IMG/VR virus record: IMGVR_UViG_3300037520_000900
Location: 1-64,000 of that record
DNA from: a virus
DNA length: 64,000 nucleotides
Direction: 5' to 3' (one strand)
Positions 25,992 through 33,708 of the stretch are shown here, piece by piece. The notes beneath the pieces were generated by a model. It did not search any database, was not told where the DNA came from, and saw only the letters and a list, made by a program, of their open reading frames with translations. How positions within the stretch are numbered: the stretch's first letter is position 1; each line of letters opens with the position of its first letter. A program made the position numbers and the translations under genes.

Positions 25992-26128
25992 ATTTTTTTA
26001 AGTTTTGTCAAAATGTAGTCAAGTTGTTTTTCTGTAATTATTATGTTTTGTTTTTTGTGTGAAAACGTTTTTTTTGAATCGCTTTCTAAATTCAAACTTT
26101 CTTTGATGTATTTTTTTTCTATTTTCAT
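25988..26128 (-). CDS. Small basic protein (46 aa) coupled to the HAD gene
   Basis: 46 residues, strongly Lys-rich (MKIEKKYIKESLNLESDSKK at the start), with NIIITEKQLDYILTKLKKI at the end. It has a TATTTATA element 11 nt upstream. Its stop codon overlaps the next start in an ATGA arrangement, which supports it being a real gene. The ITEKQL motif recurs in similar form in the 74- and 169-residue proteins. Function unknown. Confidence 0.6.
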   Translation of the reverse strand: MKIEKKYIKESLNLESDSKKTFSHKKQNIIITEKQLDYILTKLKKI

Positions 26129-26139
26129 AATTTTTTATT

Positions 26140-26147
26140 TATAAATA
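26140..26147 (-). promoter_or_regulatory. TATTTATA element upstream of the 46-residue gene
   Basis: The minus strand reads TATATTTATAAATAAAAA, 11 nt before the ATG. It begins a few bases after the sheath terminator hairpin, so it could restart transcription. The core is self-complementary. Confidence 0.45.
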
Positions 26148-26176
26148 TATAATGGGGAATATTTCTACTCCCCATT
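26148..26176 (-). terminator. Hairpin terminator after the tail sheath gene
   Basis: A perfect 8-bp inverted repeat AATGGGGA/TCCCCATT with a 10-nt loop lies 15 nt after the sheath stop codon. It is followed on the minus strand by ATATATTT rather than a pure T run, so termination efficiency is uncertain. Confidence 0.7.
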
Positions 26177-26191
26177 AATTTTATTTTTTTA

Positions 26192-29100
26192 TTAAACGTC
26201 ATCAAAAGATGCACCTGTTGGTGTTATAACAAACTCGATATCAATATATTCTAACGCTCTTGTTGGTTTCAAATAAATTTTACCTGTTAAAGTGTTTGAA
26301 TCTAAATCTTCAGGAGTGTTTGAAACTGTAACTCTAAAGTCAATTAAACCTCTATCTCTTCTAATTGAATCCAAAATTGGGTTCACTGAATCTAAGAAGT
26401 CTTGTCTAACTTTATCGTCGTTTTGTTCAAATAGTAATCTTACTGCAACTGCTGAAATTAATTTTCTTGCTTGTAATAATAATCTTCTTACATTGATTCT
26501 GTCAAGTGCAGACTCTCTAACTTGTAATGTTTTATTACCCCAAATTACAGTTCCAACATCAGAGAAAGTGGCGATTGGGTTCAATCTTCCTTTATATAAA
26601 GTATCTCTATCATCTTGGGTCAGTTTTCTTCTTGCTTTAATCGCGTTTACAATACCACGAGTGTAACCTGCCGAAGCAAACCAAGGAAATGCAATATTGT
26701 CAGTTAATGCCAAGTTTTTAGTTACCTCTGCAGTTGGTGGTAAATAAAGTTGTGTATTATTAACTGAGTCTCTTGTTAATACCCACGGGTAATAAGTTGC
26801 GGTATAATTAGAATCAATTCCAGTATCTTCTAAGTTATCCACTGCCTGTTGTGGGTATATTAAACCTTCTTCTAAATCATTGTATGTTGGTAAGAATAAA
26901 TCAAAATCAGGAGTTGTACAAATATAAACTGAATCCGCTCTGTCTGTTTCAACCATATCTATCGCCAACTCAACAAGATTTGAATTATTAACATAATCAA
27001 TACCAGGTGTTGTAAATACGTTAATGTTAACCGCTTCAGGGTTTGCGAAAGTTTGTTGACCCCATAAATAAGCGTAGTAGTCAGTATTTGCCCAAGTCTC
27101 TTGGTTAGGTCCTGAAATTTGTTTGAAAGCTCCCCATCCTGTAGCAGTTGGGTATGTTATTGATGCTTCCGCACCTGCTTTGTAACCTGCTTGACCTAAT
27201 GCGAAAGTATCCTCATTTGTTCTATATTCTCTATATATGTCCCATCCATCAAAACCACCATAAGCAAAAACAGTAAATTTACGTGTATTCAAACGGAAGT
27301 ATGGGTTATTACTATCATTTGGTTCACTATTAAATGACCCAACACCAACTTCAAATGCTGCTGTTTGACCTGAAGTTAAAGTGTTATATTGTGTAATAAC
27401 TGTTGCTCCACTATCCATGTGAAAACCTTTAGTGGTATAACCCCAATCAATACCTTCAGTATCGGTACCTAAATTTATAGGAACTCGTTTTCCTTTATAT
27501 TCAAAGAAATCATAATCAATTCCTGTAATATTAGAAATTCCTAAGTATGCTCTTCTTGGGTTTTCACCGTTTGAAATAACTGGGTTATCTCCACCGTTAG
27601 ATGATCCAAAAGGAGGGTTATAAATCAATTCACCTGGTTGTAAATATTTAGTTTTATAAACCATAAATGGTGGTGTTGCGTTTGAGTATTCTCTCATGTT
27701 GTAACCCTCAAAACCACAAGGAAGCGCATCTACAGGAGCCTCATCGCTCATGTCTAACATGATATATTTTGATTTAACTTGATACTCGCCGTTAGATGTA
27801 CCAATTTTATTTGCCACATAATTATTCTGATTTGGATCTAACGAACAATTAGTGAAACTTTCTATAACTCTAACATTTTGATCAGTATCAAAGAAATCTC
27901 TAACAAATAAATCAAATGTTGAGTTATTGAATGACATGTTTGCTACCGATATTTTAACTAACCTGTTTGCCGCATTACCATCAGAAATTAATTTAGCCTT
28001 AAATAATTTATAAACTTTATTACCTCTTAGTTCAGAAACAAAATACGGAGTTTCTGGTGTTTGGAATTGCTCAAGATAAAATGCGATTGATCCTGTATCA
28101 TTTTGTCTTACACCACCTAAATCAATCCAATCACTATAAAGTCCTCTAATTTTACCTTGTCTATAACCTGTTGTTAAAAGTGCAGGGTAAGCCTCCTCAA
28201 CAAATAAAGGAACTTCCGTTCTATCTTTTCCAAAATTACTTCTACCAAATACCTTAGAAATATATTTTGAATCTGTTGTTAACATAGATGTTTCAAAACT
28301 AAAGTTATCTCCGTCTTGAGTCACACCAGAAACTAAGAACGTATCAAAAGGATCTCTGGTTACTCCAACATAATCTCCTGAAGTAATTAATATTGTATCT
28401 GTTTTAGCTGATACTTCATATCTAGGTCCGTCCTGTGTTGATGAGTAAGTTGAAATACCTCTTGATCTTAATGTTGCAACAACTAAATCATCAAATTCTA
28501 AATAAGGCGTTCCTGAATATTGTGTAAACATAATATTACAAGAACCAGAATAAGAACCTGCGGTTGCTCCCGTACTTATAGCATCTAAACTAATACCAAA
28601 ACCAAATCCAAAATATGATGATGCATCTGTTGATGGGTTTTGTGAATATGCGAATTGAGAATAAAACCAAGGATCGTTAGTTGATGATGATAATGTGTTA
28701 TTTGCAACATCTATACTACTAACCCCATAAGTCTCAGTTACTGAAGTAATGGTATTAACAGGTGTTGACGTTCCCGTAATGTAAGTAATAACTCCACCAC
28801 TTACACTACCCCAAAATTGAGCTGATGTGCCTGATGATGGATTTGCAGTTGAAAACAAAGTTATTTCGTTTGATAAATACGCTTGAATATCACTATTAAT
28901 TGTTGATGTTGAGTTATCATAGTTAGTGTATGTTGCATTTATAACTGTTGATAAAATAGCTGGAATATTAATTAATGATATTGATGACGGATTACCAGTT
29001 AACCCTGTAAATTGAAAGGTTGATGTAGTATTACCCGTAGCACCAATTGTTGACGGATCAACATTACCCATCGTTGTAATTGACCAAGAAGGTCCTGCGT

Positions 29101-29407
29101 CGTAACCTGACAAACCAAGTACTCTTGTTACGAACAATTGATTTGATTGTTGTAAATACGCCTTAGCAATATAAGATGTTTCGTATTTTGGTATTTGGGT
29201 GTTTACATATTTTTCAGGACTAGTTGAACCAAAATATACTTGGTACTCATCAAAATTTGTGATGAATATTGGTTCAAATGCCGGACCCTGTAAAGTCTCC
29301 CCAACAATACCTAAAGTTGTAACGCCGACACTTTGTGCGACGAATGTTAAATCTCTTTCTGAAGTATAAACCCCCGGAGATACAAATACTTTGTTAGATG
29401 AAGCCAT
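26192..29407 (-). CDS. Tail sheath protein, T4 gp18-like
   Basis: Contractile sheath subunit, 1071 residues against 659 in T4. The N-terminus SSNKVFVSPGVYTSERDLT and the C-terminal region are typical of gp18-type sheaths: FSDVGTVIWGNKTLQVRESALDRINVRRLLLQ, then the conserved helix and the segment with GLIDFRVTVSNTPEDLD and IDIEFVITPTGASF. The extra 400 residues are mostly a Ser/Thr/Gly-rich beta insertion between about residues 90 and 350, probably a surface-exposed protrusion. The gene has its own TATTTATA element and a hairpin at its end. Confidence 0.93.
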   Translation of the reverse strand: MASSNKVFVSPGVYTSERDLTFVAQSVGVTTLGIVGETLQGPAFEPIFITNFDEYQVYFGSTSPEKYVNTQIPKYETSYIAKAYLQQSNQLFVTRVLGLSGYDAGPSWSITTMGNVDPSTIGATGNTTSTFQFTGLTGNPSSISLINIPAILSTVINATYTNYDNSTSTINSDIQAYLSNEITLFSTANPSSGTSAQFWGSVSGGVITYITGTSTPVNTITSVTETYGVSSIDVANNTLSSSTNDPWFYSQFAYSQNPSTDASSYFGFGFGISLDAISTGATAGSYSGSCNIMFTQYSGTPYLEFDDLVVATLRSRGISTYSSTQDGPRYEVSAKTDTILITSGDYVGVTRDPFDTFLVSGVTQDGDNFSFETSMLTTDSKYISKVFGRSNFGKDRTEVPLFVEEAYPALLTTGYRQGKIRGLYSDWIDLGGVRQNDTGSIAFYLEQFQTPETPYFVSELRGNKVYKLFKAKLISDGNAANRLVKISVANMSFNNSTFDLFVRDFFDTDQNVRVIESFTNCSLDPNQNNYVANKIGTSNGEYQVKSKYIMLDMSDEAPVDALPCGFEGYNMREYSNATPPFMVYKTKYLQPGELIYNPPFGSSNGGDNPVISNGENPRRAYLGISNITGIDYDFFEYKGKRVPINLGTDTEGIDWGYTTKGFHMDSGATVITQYNTLTSGQTAAFEVGVGSFNSEPNDSNNPYFRLNTRKFTVFAYGGFDGWDIYREYRTNEDTFALGQAGYKAGAEASITYPTATGWGAFKQISGPNQETWANTDYYAYLWGQQTFANPEAVNINVFTTPGIDYVNNSNLVELAIDMVETDRADSVYICTTPDFDLFLPTYNDLEEGLIYPQQAVDNLEDTGIDSNYTATYYPWVLTRDSVNNTQLYLPPTAEVTKNLALTDNIAFPWFASAGYTRGIVNAIKARRKLTQDDRDTLYKGRLNPIATFSDVGTVIWGNKTLQVRESALDRINVRRLLLQARKLISAVAVRLLFEQNDDKVRQDFLDSVNPILDSIRRDRGLIDFRVTVSNTPEDLDSNTLTGKIYLKPTRALEYIDIEFVITPTGASFDDV

Positions 29408-29443
29408 TTTTAAATCTTTTGTTTTTTATAATTTATTTTTCTA

Positions 29444-29451
29444 TATAAATA
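29444..29451 (-). promoter_or_regulatory. TATTTATA element upstream of the tail sheath gene
   Basis: The minus strand reads GGTATTTATATAGAAAAATAAA, 36 nt before the sheath ATG. It shares a long similar context with the element upstream of the tube gene. Candidate late promoter core for two abundant structural genes. Confidence 0.55.
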
Positions 29452-29500
29452 CCGCACTCAATAGCAAAAAGCTTTGATTTTTTTTATAAAAAAATATATG

Positions 29501-29558
29501 GTATGAAAAATTTCTGCCTTTTTTCATACTAATAAACTATTTATTCCGGTATGAAGAA
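29501..29558 (+). promoter_or_regulatory. Inverted and direct GTATGAAAAA boxes upstream of the RHH gene (candidate operator)
   Basis: GTATGAAAAA at 29501-29510 and its exact inverse TTTTTCATAC at 29520-29529 form a perfect 10-bp inverted repeat with a 9-nt spacer. A third copy with one mismatch (GTATGAAGAA) overlaps the start codon of the RHH gene at 29549-29558. Arc/MetJ-type regulators bind paired short boxes near their own promoters, so autoregulation is plausible. The inverted repeat could also act as an RNA hairpin. Confidence 0.5.
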
Positions 29559-29700
29559 AATCAAAAACATTAAAATTTCTGAAGAAGTTCACGACGTTTT
29601 AAAAAAATATTGTGAAGAAAAAGGATATAAAATTCACAAGTTTTTAGAAAAGTTGATTTTAAAAACATGCCAAAAAGAAAAAGATATTTACGGAGAATAA
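29551..29700 (+). CDS. Ribbon-helix-helix (Arc/MetJ-like) regulator
   Basis: 49 residues on the plus strand, alone inside a long minus-strand structural block. MKKIKNIKISEEVHDVLKKYCEEKGYKI... fits the RHH pattern: a short basic strand (KIKNIKIS), a first helix (EEVHDVLKKYCEEKG), a turn, and a second helix (HKFLEKLILKTCQ). RHH proteins are dimeric DNA-binding repressors that read DNA with the paired strand. Its stop codon at 29698-29700 abuts the end of the convergent gp15-like gene (29701). Repeated GTATGAAAAA boxes precede and overlap its start. Targets are unknown; autoregulation and control of nearby late genes are the obvious guesses. Confidence 0.8.
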   Translation: MKKIKNIKISEEVHDVLKKYCEEKGYKIHKFLEKLILKTCQKEKDIYGE

Positions 29701-30741
29701 CTATATTATATATGTAACCGTCTTTAGTGTCGAAGATTCAGATACGTTATTTTTAGTTACAATTATTTTTAAAGTATCACCATTAGTTATTTGAATAGTT
29801 CCTATATTATCCCCAACATAATTGTTATTTATATAGACAGAATATGCGTCTACATTGATTGTATTTTCTACCACAATGTCTGCAGTATAATTAAATAATT
29901 CACTAACTTGGGTATTAGCACTAACAAATAAAATATCTAAATCAAAATTATCGGGTCTTGGTGGTTCTATTTTAATTTTTCTTTTTCTTGTTTTAGTGTC
30001 CACTTCTAACATAGTAACCGCCCTTGTTATTGCTGGAGAAACTTGAAATTCCTCTTCATCGATTAGTAAACCCTTTAAAGTGATTTTATAATTTGCAATA
30101 TAGTATTTTCTTTTTTCAAGTTCTTTTGACGATTCATCAGAAACATCGTCCATTATTATGGGTAAATAGTGTCCTTTTACATTTACGTACGCTTGTTTTG
30201 ATGTGAATGTTTGCATGAATATTTTATTAAATTCATTCAACTCCCTCATTCTATTACAGAATAGTTTTATATTATAGGTAATGTCAACAGGTATTGGTTG
30301 AGGTATTTTATAAACGTCAGCACCTTTTCTTTGCCCGTCCCAAGTTGGCACAGTATAATAATGAAAATGTTTTCTTTCAGGGATATTCGCTAACCCTCCT
30401 TGTAATGTTCCGTATTTAACTTCGGGCATTCTAACTGTAGTGACAAAAGGTAATTTAATATTTTTATCTAAATCATTAAAGTTCCAAGTTGTTGTAAATT
30501 GTGCCCAATTTTGATTTGTAATTATTTTATCAATTGTTGGTACTTTTTTTCCGTCAACAACAAGTTTCAATCTTTCTTTTACAAAATCTAAAATACCTTT
30601 ATCTAAATCCGCATGTAAAACACCTTTTGGTAAAAAAGTTCCGTCATCAGTTATTTGATCTAATAACTCTTGTCTTCTTTCTTTACCGACCTTTTCTGGC
30701 ACTAATGGTAAATGTTTTTTTATTTTTTTTGGTAATGCCAT
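29701..30741 (-). CDS. Tail terminator / sheath stabiliser, T4 gp15-like
   Basis: 346 residues. The segment IPVDITYNIKLFCNRMRELNEFNKIFMQTF, followed by VNVKGHYLPIIMDD and a strand region YYIANYKITLKGLLIDEEEF, parallels T4 gp15 (PIKMIYELSIFTRYEDDMFQIVEQIL and following). gp15 caps the tail and binds the neck. The protein has an extra C-terminal beta domain (about 260-346, with AYSVYINNNYVGDNIG) resembling a small Ig-like fold. It lies directly after the gp14-like gene in a TAATG (1-nt) overlap and before the sheath, as in T4-type order. Assignment rests on short motif similarity plus gene order. Confidence 0.7.
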   Translation of the reverse strand: MALPKKIKKHLPLVPEKVGKERRQELLDQITDDGTFLPKGVLHADLDKGILDFVKERLKLVVDGKKVPTIDKIITNQNWAQFTTTWNFNDLDKNIKLPFVTTVRMPEVKYGTLQGGLANIPERKHFHYYTVPTWDGQRKGADVYKIPQPIPVDITYNIKLFCNRMRELNEFNKIFMQTFTSKQAYVNVKGHYLPIIMDDVSDESSKELEKRKYYIANYKITLKGLLIDEEEFQVSPAITRAVTMLEVDTKTRKRKIKIEPPRPDNFDLDILFVSANTQVSELFNYTADIVVENTINVDAYSVYINNNYVGDNIGTIQITNGDTLKIIVTKNNVSESSTLKTVTYII

Positions 30742-31256
30742 TATATCCCTTTGAATTCATTTTCATTAACAGGTGAAGCAATAATTGATCTGTAGAATCT
30801 TTTATACCCACCGTAAGTATGTTTGTTGTCAGTAAATACCCTTCCGTCATTGACGACAGAATAATACCTAACTCTATCTTCAGTCTCATAGTACCCAATG
30901 TAGTCACCATATTCAATTTCAATTCCCATCTCGTCTAAGTGTTTTTGATATACACCGACCTTTAAATTTCCTGGTTCCATTTGTGTTAGTTTAGAAGAAC
31001 CATAATCTGTATTTGCCGGAGCCTCAACTTGAACATATCCTTTAAATTCTACTGGGGGTAAAAATTGGATTCCGTCCTCTAATGTTTCACCATAAACATC
31101 ATCATTATTGGTTCTTTGTTTATCAACTCTATATAAAACAAGTGTAAAGTTCATGTCTCCATGTAACCACTCTTCACCCATATTAATATCTAAATTAAAA
31201 TCTTCTTCTGAGAAGAATTTATTTAATCTTGTAATTGGAACTTTATTCTGTGACAT
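30741..31256 (-). CDS. Neck / head-closure protein, T4 gp14-like
   Basis: 171 residues. The pattern FTLVLYRVDKQRTNNDDVYGETLEDG, then beta-rich segments and IEYGDYIGYYETEDRVRYYSVVNDG, has the same order as T4 gp14 (YYVPREYVSPDLIFGEDL, then EGDLIYFPMDNSLFEINWV), although it is shorter. gp14 with gp13 forms the neck collar that joins the head to the tail. A TATTTATA element lies 4 nt upstream of the ATG. It overlaps the gp15-like start by 1 nt. Assignment is by pattern and context, so moderate. Confidence 0.6.
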   Translation of the reverse strand: MSQNKVPITRLNKFFSEEDFNLDINMGEEWLHGDMNFTLVLYRVDKQRTNNDDVYGETLEDGIQFLPPVEFKGYVQVEAPANTDYGSSKLTQMEPGNLKVGVYQKHLDEMGIEIEYGDYIGYYETEDRVRYYSVVNDGRVFTDNKHTYGGYKRFYRSIIASPVNENEFKGI

Positions 31257-31260
31257 ATAA

Positions 31261-31268
31261 TATAAATA
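31261..31268 (-). promoter_or_regulatory. TATTTATA element upstream of the gp14-like gene
   Basis: The minus strand reads AGTATTTATATTATATG, with only 4 nt between the 8-mer and the ATG. If this is a -10-like promoter core the mRNA would be essentially leaderless. Confidence 0.45.
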
Positions 31269-31275
31269 CTATTAA

Positions 31276-31305
31276 AACAAAAAACCCACCTTTATGGGGT
31301 GGGTT
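31276..31305 (-). terminator. Rho-independent terminator after the 169-residue gene
   Basis: On the minus strand, a perfect 8-bp stem AACCCACC/GGTGGGTT with a 7-nt loop is followed by TTTTGTTTT. It ends transcription of the 169-residue gene just before the gp14-like gene. Confidence 0.88.
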
Positions 31306-31325
31306 ATTTATTAGATTATTTTTTT

Positions 31326-31835
31326 TTAATATCCTCCATATCTTTTTCTATCTCTATCTAAATGTCTACGTAATTCTTGTCTTCTTTTACTAGTGTCATT
31401 AATACCCGTCTCATCTTGATATTTTTTAAATGAACTTTCCCATTTTGAAATATCGTCATCAAAATCTTTTAAATATGGTGCGTTTTTCTTAAAATCATCC
31501 ACTTTTGTTCCAAGTTCGTCATATTCACTTTGATAAGCGTCCACATCAAAATCCGAAGGTCTATTTTTAACAACATCAGAATATCTATCTTCTTCTTGTT
31601 TTGCTCTATAATCACGTTTTTTATTTTTTAACTCCATATGTCTTGGTTCGTCCCTCCATTTTTCAAATTCAGGTTCAAATAAATCAATATCACCATCAAA
31701 ATCGTTTAGGTACGGTGCTTTAGATCTAATATCTTGAAGTTCCATTTCATCTTCATCTGACCATTCATTCTCTCTAATTACTCGTCTTACAATTCTTGTA
31801 AGATCTGATTCAGTTAATCTAACTATTCTTTTCAT
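31326..31835 (-). CDS. Uncharacterised acidic protein with internal duplication and N-terminal LTESDL tag
   Basis: 169 residues, highly charged and helical. It starts MKRIVRLTESDLTRIVRRVI, a basic amphipathic helix with an L-T-E tripeptide. The body contains two copies of a 24-residue unit: APYLNDFDGDIDLFEPEFEKW (about 39-62) and APYLKDFDDDISKWESSFKKY (about 117-140). The gene forms its own unit, with a TATTTATA element 29 nt upstream and a strong terminator behind it. Probably a virion-associated or packaged protein, going by the tag and its location next to the neck genes. Function unknown. Confidence 0.75.
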   Translation of the reverse strand: MKRIVRLTESDLTRIVRRVIRENEWSDEDEMELQDIRSKAPYLNDFDGDIDLFEPEFEKWRDEPRHMELKNKKRDYRAKQEEDRYSDVVKNRPSDFDVDAYQSEYDELGTKVDDFKKNAPYLKDFDDDISKWESSFKKYQDETGINDTSKRRQELRRHLDRDRKRYGGY

Positions 31836-31864
31836 CGTTTTTTTTTTGATTTATTATTTTTTCA

Positions 31865-31872
31865 TATAAATA
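31865..31872 (-). promoter_or_regulatory. TATTTATA element upstream of the 169-residue gene
   Basis: The minus strand reads TATATATTTATATGAAAAAATAA, 29 nt before the ATG. It lies in the divergent region shared with the SNF2 gene (31836-31932), which otherwise holds only A/T runs. Confidence 0.5.
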
Positions 31873-31919
31873 TATAGTTAAAAAAAAAAGATTGATTTTT
31901 TTATATTATTTACTATTTT

Positions 31920-31927
31920 TATTTATA
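31920..31927 (+). promoter_or_regulatory. TATTTATA element upstream of the SNF2 helicase gene
   Basis: The plus strand reads TTTATTTATAATATAATGG, with the 8-mer 5 nt before the ATG. It is the plus-strand counterpart of the elements preceding minus-strand genes. Confidence 0.45.
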
Positions 31928-31932
31928 ATATA

Positions 31933-33696
31933 ATGGAAGAACTAATTTCAAAAACTCCCGAAACAAGAGCCGTTCAATTGTTAGAAGAATATGAAGGGTC
32001 AAATAACTATATCTTGGCGTTAAAATACAAAAAGAATAATAGTAAATCATTTACACCCACAAGATCACAGGCCGAATACATTATAAATTTTCACGGACGA
32101 ACACCAAAAGTTGCAAAAAAATGGGTCAAACTTGATTCGTATTTTGGTAAAAAAATGATGGAAGAAAAAATGTACACCAAAGAACCAACAGAGATATATG
32201 TTGAGAAACTTTTGGTTGAGAAAGACAAATCATATCATATTTGGGGTAAGATATTTAGTGGTGATACCGTACATGACTTTTGGTTACCAAAATCGGCACT
32301 TATAAAAGATAACGAAGTGAAAAACGTTATTGTTGATTACAACAAATACAACCATAGACTTCCGATGGATCACCAAAAAGAGGCGATCACTAAATTGGTT
32401 GGTAACAAAAAATTCATATTGGCTGATGATATGGGACTTGGTAAAACTACATCAACGATAATATCCGCACTTGAAACGGGAGCAAAAAAAATATTAATAG
32501 TTTGTCCAGCATCTTTAAAAATAAATTGGCAACGTGAAATTGAAAATTATTCAGATAGGTCTGTTTATATTTCGGAAGGTAAAAAATTTTCTACTGAATC
32601 TGATTTTGTTATAATTAATTATGACATATTAAAAAACTTTCACGACCCAAAAAAGAAAGACGACTCTATTATTTTAAATTCTAATTTTGATTTGGTAATT
32701 ATGGACGAAGCTCACATGATTTCAAATCCACAAGCACAAAGAACAAAAATTGTAAATGATTTATGTGGAAAGGTTGAAAGAGTTTGGTTATTAACAGGAA
32801 CCCCAATGACATCAAGACCAATGAACTATTATAATCTTTTAAGTTTGGTTGAAAGCCCTGTTGCTGCAAATTGGATGGCTTATGCTAAAAGATACTGTAA
32901 TGGGTTTCAATTTAGTGTTGGAAAAAGAAAAGTATGGAATGTAGCTGGAGCCTCTAACTTGGATGAACTAAGAGAAAGAACTCAATCACATATTTTAAGA
33001 AGATTAAAAGAAGACGTATTAGATTTACCCGATAAAATTATTACACCTGTTTATTTAAGATTAAAGTCAAAAGATTATGAAGAACTTATGGGGGAATACT
33101 TCAATTGGTATGACAACAACTCAGAAGAGTCATCATCTTTAACAATTCAGTTTGGAAAACTAATGAAAGTTAGAAAGGTGATTGCTGAAGAAAAAGTTAA
33201 AAACACAATTGAATTGGCTGAAAATATTATTGAACAAGGGAAAAAAGTAATCATATTTACAAATTTTACAGACACATTACGAACAATTTATGAACACTTT
33301 GAAAAACAGGCGGTTTATTTAGACGGGTCTTGTTCAAAACCTCACCGACAAAAAGCTGTGGACGATTTTCAAGAAAATGATAAAATTAAAGTTTTTGTTG
33401 GTAATTTAAAAGCTGCTGGTGTTGGTATTACATTAACCTCAGCAGAAGCCGTAATCATGAATGATTTATCCTTTGTTCCTGCAGAACACGCACAAGCAGA
33501 AGACAGGTCTCATAGAATAGGTCAAAAAAATTCAACTTCAGTTTATTACCCTTTATTTGAAAACACAATAGAGGGTGTGATCTATGACATTTTAAATAGA
33601 AAGAAAAAAATCATATCAACAGTCATGGGTGATGACATGATGGAAGACGCATCTTCAATTGAAGAAATGTTAAATTTAATTTCTTCTAAGAGGTGA
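31933..33696 (+). CDS. SNF2-family DNA helicase/translocase (UvsW-like role)
   Basis: 587 residues. An N-terminal domain (1-145) is followed by a superfamily 2 core: HQKEAI, ADDMGLGKTT (Walker A, about 164-173), VCPASLKINWQREI, VIMDEAH (about 255-261), LLTGTPMTSRP, and a second RecA domain with VIIFTNFTDTL, GNLKAAGVGITLTSAE and QAEDRSHRIGQ (motif VI). The set is typical of SNF2, closest in style to SMARCAL1-type annealing helicases. In T4-like phages an SF2 enzyme (UvsW) rewinds R-loops and remodels forks, so the same role is likely here. First gene of the plus-strand block; 12 nt separate it from the zincin-SOD gene. Confidence 0.9.
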   Translation: MEELISKTPETRAVQLLEEYEGSNNYILALKYKKNNSKSFTPTRSQAEYIINFHGRTPKVAKKWVKLDSYFGKKMMEEKMYTKEPTEIYVEKLLVEKDKSYHIWGKIFSGDTVHDFWLPKSALIKDNEVKNVIVDYNKYNHRLPMDHQKEAITKLVGNKKFILADDMGLGKTTSTIISALETGAKKILIVCPASLKINWQREIENYSDRSVYISEGKKFSTESDFVIINYDILKNFHDPKKKDDSIILNSNFDLVIMDEAHMISNPQAQRTKIVNDLCGKVERVWLLTGTPMTSRPMNYYNLLSLVESPVAANWMAYAKRYCNGFQFSVGKRKVWNVAGASNLDELRERTQSHILRRLKEDVLDLPDKIITPVYLRLKSKDYEELMGEYFNWYDNNSEESSSLTIQFGKLMKVRKVIAEEKVKNTIELAENIIEQGKKVIIFTNFTDTLRTIYEHFEKQAVYLDGSCSKPHRQKAVDDFQENDKIKVFVGNLKAAGVGITLTSAEAVIMNDLSFVPAEHAQAEDRSHRIGQKNSTSVYYPLFENTIEGVIYDILNRKKKIISTVMGDDMMEDASSIEEMLNLISSKR

Positions 33697-33704
33697 TATT
33701 TATA
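33697..33704 (+). promoter_or_regulatory. TATTTATA element upstream of the zincin-SOD gene
   Basis: GATATTTATAATACATG: the 8-mer overlaps the end of the SNF2 stop region and stands 4 nt before the ATG. Confidence 0.4.
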
Positions 33705-33708
33705 ATAC

